The notes under the pieces were generated by a model. The model had not been told where the DNA came from. It made no database searches and worked only from the letters and a program-made list of their open reading frames with translations. The position numbers and the translations under genes were made by a program. From contig NC_135715.1 of the NCBI RefSeq assembly GCF_964656455.1, positions 145,817,935 through 145,881,934 on the forward strand: a DNA stretch of 64,000 bases, read 5' to 3'. Below are positions 59,355-64,000 of this stretch, piece by piece (the stretch's first letter is position 1; each line of letters opens with the position of its first letter). The DNA comes from Halichoerus grypus. Lineage: Eukaryota; Chordata; Mammalia; Carnivora; Phocidae.

Positions 59355-61570
59355 TGTTACAAAGAGAAAAAGTCAAGGAACAAGATCTGACTTTTTTTTC
59401 CTGGCTGATACTCTATTTCACAGTGTACTGTCTACTTTTAACAAGTCTAAAGAGTCTTATTTCCAGGAACAATTAATTTATTCAATCATTTGTTTTGTAT
59501 TTATTCACTTTTCAACTAGACATGACTACTTGAAGACATAGCCTTTTAAAGACAGGACTAGGCTTTTGTATTGGATGATACAGCTTCTTTTTATGAATTG
59601 TTTTGTGAGCCCCATAGAAACTGTCTAAAAATATTAATACCTCACATGGATGACAATAGTTTGTTGAAAGGGATGTATCTTTAAAAACTATTATTAGCCA
59701 AGACACAATTAATACCCAAGGAAATGAGAGGGAAGAAAGACTTAGAAATCACTGGAAAGATAGATCCCTTTGTTGAATGTTTCTGGGTGATCCCCTCAAA
59801 GTAAGGGATGCCAAAAGATGTGTATAGATCTATTAAAGACAAAAGGCCTACTGATGTGAAAGACCCTAAAATCATAGCTGAAATTTATTTGACTGATACA
59901 ATTAAACCCCACTGTGAGTAGTAATTTTCAGATTACATCTCAAACAGTGTGTTTATTAAAGATCTTTTAGAGATTATCCCTTCATAAAACACTGGGGCTG
60001 GGTGACAGAGGAAAAGTGAGATACAATTTTTATCAAAACTTTTGTCATCTACTGGAAAAGAGAAGTTTGTGAAACAAATATTCATACAATATAACTAAAT
60101 TAGATGTGAATTACAAATGAGTGTACATGCAAAGGGAAGTCATTTTGGTGTTTTTAGAAAAAAAAAAACCTTTGAAGAAATAAGTTGGTACTTAAATCTA
60201 GGTTTAATGAGTAGGATTTCTGTTAGGAAAAAAAAAAAACTTGAAAATCACATTGTAAAAGTGCAAAAAAAAAAAAAAACACTGAATCTTCACATTGCGA
60301 GATAGTAAGAGGGATGATTGAAGGTGTCTAAATGATTGAGGATTAAGCGAGAAGAGAAAACTAAAGGGAGACTGAATAGTTATGTCAAATATTTGAAAGA
60401 TTCCTATTAGGAGAAGGAAGAGGTTGGTCTTTTAGAGACTAGGAACTGAATGAATATTTAAAGGAAATATTAAGACTCAAATATTGGAATTCTATCTGTA
60501 CGAATCAGGGTTCTTATTTATAAGCAATAAAAGCTGGCTCTACCACAAGTAGGAAAAGGAAATCGATGGGAATATAGGAGGCAGCTGATAGAATTGGAGT
60601 GGAGCACAGACTTAGAAAACTGGCAGAAATGAAGGAGGAATGAGCCACATAAAACAGCCAAAGTCAGGTGCCCAAACATCTAGTTACAAGGCTGCGCGTG
60701 GCAATGCTGCCCAGAAACTTTTGGACGGTACAGAGGCGGGGCACTTGACATCGCTGCTGCTGGGGTTCCCAAAGCCACACTGCCACTTCTGACAAAAATG
60801 TGGGAAATGTTTGAGGCCTCACTTACACTTCCTGCAGTGACCTGTAGGTGGTGGTATTTAAGTGCCCTAGTTGAGGTCAAACGTGTATTTGCCTTTTAAA
60901 AAGAATCCTATAATGTTTGAGTCTCTTGAAATTACAATCTATGGGATTTTTTTATTTAAAAAGAGTTATTTTGCCCGTTTGAATGGTTCCTATCCTTTGC
61001 AAACCAAAGTAGTTTCCATACACTGATGCAAACCAATGACCTCATAAATGCATGTACGAGATTAGTGAATGATCTAGAAGATGTCCATCCTAAATTGTAT
61101 ATAAAATTTGGGGAATATGTGTATGTGTTATACATTTTACCAAACGCCAAAGGAGAGTAGTGATACATCAAGTATAACTATTATTTTGTCTGTTTTAATT
61201 TCTAATCCATCAGTCATGATCTTTCAGTTCTACCCAGTTTCAAACTCCAGTTTTTTCTAACCAAGAAGGAAATGAAATTTCAAAGAAATATTCACAACAT
61301 AATAATATAACAAATGATTCTAAAGCTCACATTTGAAAGGGGGAATTACAAGTGTATTTTTTCTGTTGTTAAATTGCTATGAAGGGAGTCCAGACATTGT
61401 TTGCTTCTTTTAAGTCAGAATTGTTGTTTCTAGTCATTTAATCATTAGAGTGTGTTAAAATTGTATTATATAATTTTAAACATTGCTTTTTCCCCCATGT
61501 GTATGAAATCATGTCTTCTACCTAAATATTCCTCAAACCTTTCCATTTATCTCAATTCTTATGCTACTAT
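59355..61570. other. Unclassified sequence, possible old repeat at 60490-60600
   Basis: Three long A-runs (60158-60168, 60228-60239, 60265-60279) lie within about 120 bp. The block 'cagggttcttatttataagc' / 'aataaaagctggctctacca' near 60508 may belong to a dispersed family also glimpsed at 14970. GC-richer, CpG-bearing sequence lies at 60690-60800. No gene recognised. Confidence 0.4.
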
Positions 61571-61584
61571 CTAGATCTAAATTG

Positions 61585-61690
61585 TTAGGGATTGAATTGT
61601 ATTCTCTAAAAAGGATATGTTGAAATCCTAACGTCCAGGACCTCAGATTGTGACCTTATTTGGGCATAAGTACAAGCCTGCCACGTACTG
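61585..61690 (+). repeat. Possible MaLR/MLT-type LTR 5' piece
   Basis: 'gggattgaattgtattctct', 'aaaaggatatgttgaaatcc', 'taacgtccaggacctcagat', 'tgtgaccttatttgggcata' resemble the start of an MLT/MaLR LTR. The pattern stops at about 61690, where unrelated GC-richer sequence begins. Confidence 0.5.
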
Positions 61691-61694
61691 TTGT

Positions 61695-62990
61695 AAAGGT
61701 TAGACCATGCATGACCGGAGGGAAGCATTCGCAAAGTTTGCCGTAGCAGCGCTGCCTTGTAGTACCGCGCTGTGCAGAATCCACCCCGATGCAGACTCCT
61801 TGCTCTCCTGGCTTGAATTAGGCAACTTTCTTCTGCATTCCAGCAAGAATCTATGCTTCCTGCATTGATCAGATTTTATTGCAACATTTATTTTATTGCA
61901 ACTCACATACCACCTTTATTTTCTTGAGCCACTAGTTATCAAACACACTCTTAGGAAAAATCGTGACTTATCTTTTGAGGTTCAAGCTGGACATAAGAAA
62001 CTGGCGGGCAGCTGGTCTTTGCACCTTCCGTGACACCTGGTTCAATGCTTCATTAGCTATTTGCTCTACAATCCACAGTCATGATTTCCCAACTTCCCTT
62101 TAGAAAAGTTCCATAACCATAATTTCTATAGGTATATATCTATTACCAGTCGGAAGTGGAAAACTGTAAATAGACTAGTCACAGTATAAAAGCATAAGAC
62201 AATAAAACTTTTCATAGTACCAAATCATTCCCTTGACTGACATGTATAAATTTCAACTATGACAGTTGAAATTAAAATCAGTGTAATAATTTATGAAAAA
62301 ACTGTGTGTAATTTATGCAGATTCAAATTTCTGAATTTTATAGTTTATATAATTTATGGTTTTTAAAATTAGTTATAAGTCATTTAAAAATATAACTGTT
62401 CCAGGAAATTTTAAAGCCGCTAGAGTAAATCAGTAACATTTTTATGTAGGAAAAACGAAACTATCAAGAAATATTTTCTTGCCTTAAGAAAGCATCTCTG
62501 AATAAGTTTGATGTTTAAAATTCTTACAAGTGCACAAGTATTTTTGAGCCAGGCCTAGAATTCTTTGTTATCACATATTTGTAACAACGTAGTTTTGTTG
62601 ATGTCATTGCTTTCTGAGAATTTTTGTAGAGAATCATGAAACAATTTTAAATAAGCCAATTTTATCTCATACCTCAGTAGCATATGAATAGCTAAGTTGG
62701 TTGAACAAGCAGACAGGAGTAAATTGAAGCATGCTGCTGAGACACACAGCTATGGTTAGAGGCTGAGGCTGAAAGAAAAGTCATCCTTCCACTTCTATTA
62801 CTTTTTCATACCATGGACAAGACTCTAAAATATTTCCCATAATAAATAGTACCGGTAGGTTCTCGCAAATTTACCAATTTCAAGCGGAGTTCTATATCCA
62901 TTGTATTTTCTACTGAAACATTACTTAGAAAAATCAATATAAACTTGCCTCTATGTTATTTGTCTGAAGCAGCAAAACAAAAGTCTTGTA
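61695..62990. other. Unclassified sequence
   Basis: GC-richer patch with several CpGs at 61705-61800, then ordinary AT-rich DNA. No gene or named repeat recognised. Confidence 0.45.
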
Positions 62991-63014
62991 GAAATGAAAC
63001 ACCAGCATATTTCT

Positions 63015-63214
63015 TTTTTTTTTTTTTAAAGATTTTATTTATTTATTTGAGAGAGAGAGAATGAGAGACAGAGAGCATGAGAGGGAGGAGGGCCAGAGGG
63101 AGAAGCAGACTCCCTGCCGAGCAGGGAGCCCGATGCGGGACTCGATCCCGGGACTCCAGGATCATGACCTGAGCCGAAGGCAGTCGCTTAACCAACTGAG
63201 CCACCCAGGCGCCC
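63015..63214 (-). mobile_element. CAN-SINE, minus orientation, young
   Basis: Poly-T start, 'aagattttatttatttattt', 'gagcatgagagggagg', 'gggactcgatcccgggactc', 'caggatcatgacctgagcc', 'gagccacccaggcgccc'. The TSD is gaaacaccagcatatttct, 19 bp, identical at 62996-63014 and 63215-63233. CpGs are intact at many sites. Same body subfamily as the copies at 5.8, 16.6 and 22.9 kb. Confidence 0.97.
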
Positions 63215-63233
63215 GAAACACCAGCATATTTCT

Positions 63234-64000
63234 AATGTAAAGAAAACTGGACCATTATTTTTCCTCCAAAATGCATATCAGTGTGGAATATATCACTTAA
63301 GAAGGATTTACACATTTCAATTTGCCTATTAATTTATTGTTAGGTTGGCTTTGCTGGGATTCCTATGTTGGTAAAGAAACCAAAATAATTCATTGGTAAG
63401 TCATCATTTTTCTAGCTAAATATCAAATCATCTTTTGATGATTAGAATGGCTATATAGAGGTTTTGAATCTTAGTGGTATTTAGCATCCTGAAGTCTATA
63501 TAGAATCATTACATCGCTTAGATGATAATTCCTAGATTCCAGGACTAAACAAGGATAAACAACCATAAATATACTCAAAAGGTTCTTAAGAATATTTTTT
63601 ATGATACAATTTTTGATTAGGAAACATATAAATATTGATGAATAGGCTAATTGAGGCTTCAATTTTGAAGTGAGTACTTAACCTTGTCTTTGAGTACAGG
63701 GAAACTAATAAGTTTATCCAAATAAATGCATCATATAGTGACTATGAAATACCTGAGCAACCTTGACTTAATTGCTGTGGAAGTATAATTTTTTTCAGTG
63801 AAAACATACTCTGTCTTAATGCCAGCCTTGCAGATATTTCTATGATTTATAGTTAGAGCACTTTTGAATAACTGGTGAAAAAGAAAAAAACTAAGACAAG
63901 CTATGACAGCTACTTGGAAATTGGAGAATTTATAAAGAGAAACTAAGCCTCTACAAGAACAGTATTTATGCTCAAGAACTTATGTAACACAATTTAATCA
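63234..64000. other. Unclassified AT-rich sequence
   Basis: Nothing recognised to the window end. The 63-codon minus frame at 63471-63662 is composition-driven. Confidence 0.5.

Noticed and set aside
60158..60279. Three A-runs as tails of three retro-insertions
   Set aside because: No target duplications or recognisable RNA bodies adjoin them; homopolymer growth is simpler.

Overview
The window is nuclear DNA of a carnivoran mammal, and I find no intact protein-coding gene in it. The diagnostic evidence is 17 copies of the carnivore tRNA-Lys-derived SINE (CAN-SINE/SINEC). These have an RNA polymerase III-type head, a CT-rich middle and an (AAATAAA)n or poly(A) tail, and most have clear target-site duplications (TSDs). 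The heads and bodies are of the caniform type. The distinctive canid-specific SINEC_Cf head was not seen, and the feline body form is absent. An arctoid source (bear, seal, mustelid or raccoon group) is therefore most likely; this is inference from repeat type only.

Layout: AT-rich, gene-poor sequence throughout, read as an intergenic region or a very large intron. The repeats fall into age layers. The oldest are MIR and L2 fragments, ancient L1M 3' ends, an antisense L1 ORF2 relic (40.4-41.1 kb), a palindromic MITE (12.25-12.42 kb) and ERVL/MaLR-type retroviral remnants. The retroviral remnants are a decayed pol piece at 21.8-22.6 kb, an LTR with a 5-bp TSD at 23.3-23.9 kb, and LTRs near 31.7-32.2, 43.8-44.4 and possibly 61.6 kb. 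Middle-aged: a solo LTR of about 468 bp inside an L1 (29.2-29.7 kb). Youngest: two carnivore L1 3' ends (7.5 and 54.3 kb) and the SINEs. Two very small retro-insertions also stand out: a tailless 5' fragment of U6 snRNA (49.75 kb) and an unidentified, polyadenylated mRNA-like fragment of about 84 bp with a 17-bp TSD (53.75 kb).

The rest is simple repeats ((TG)n, (CA)n, GATA/GATG, TTTG, poly-T, AT-rich stretches) and sequence I cannot classify. The longest open frame (163 codons, minus strand, 22759-23250) runs through a SINE and an L2 fragment. One roughly 140-bp piece of it (23099-23240) has exon-like flanks and is flagged as a weak candidate. No tRNA or rRNA gene, CpG island, CRISPR array or operon-like organisation was seen. 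I found no convincing new biological system; the items worth attention are nested insertions, small retro-insertions and local duplications.
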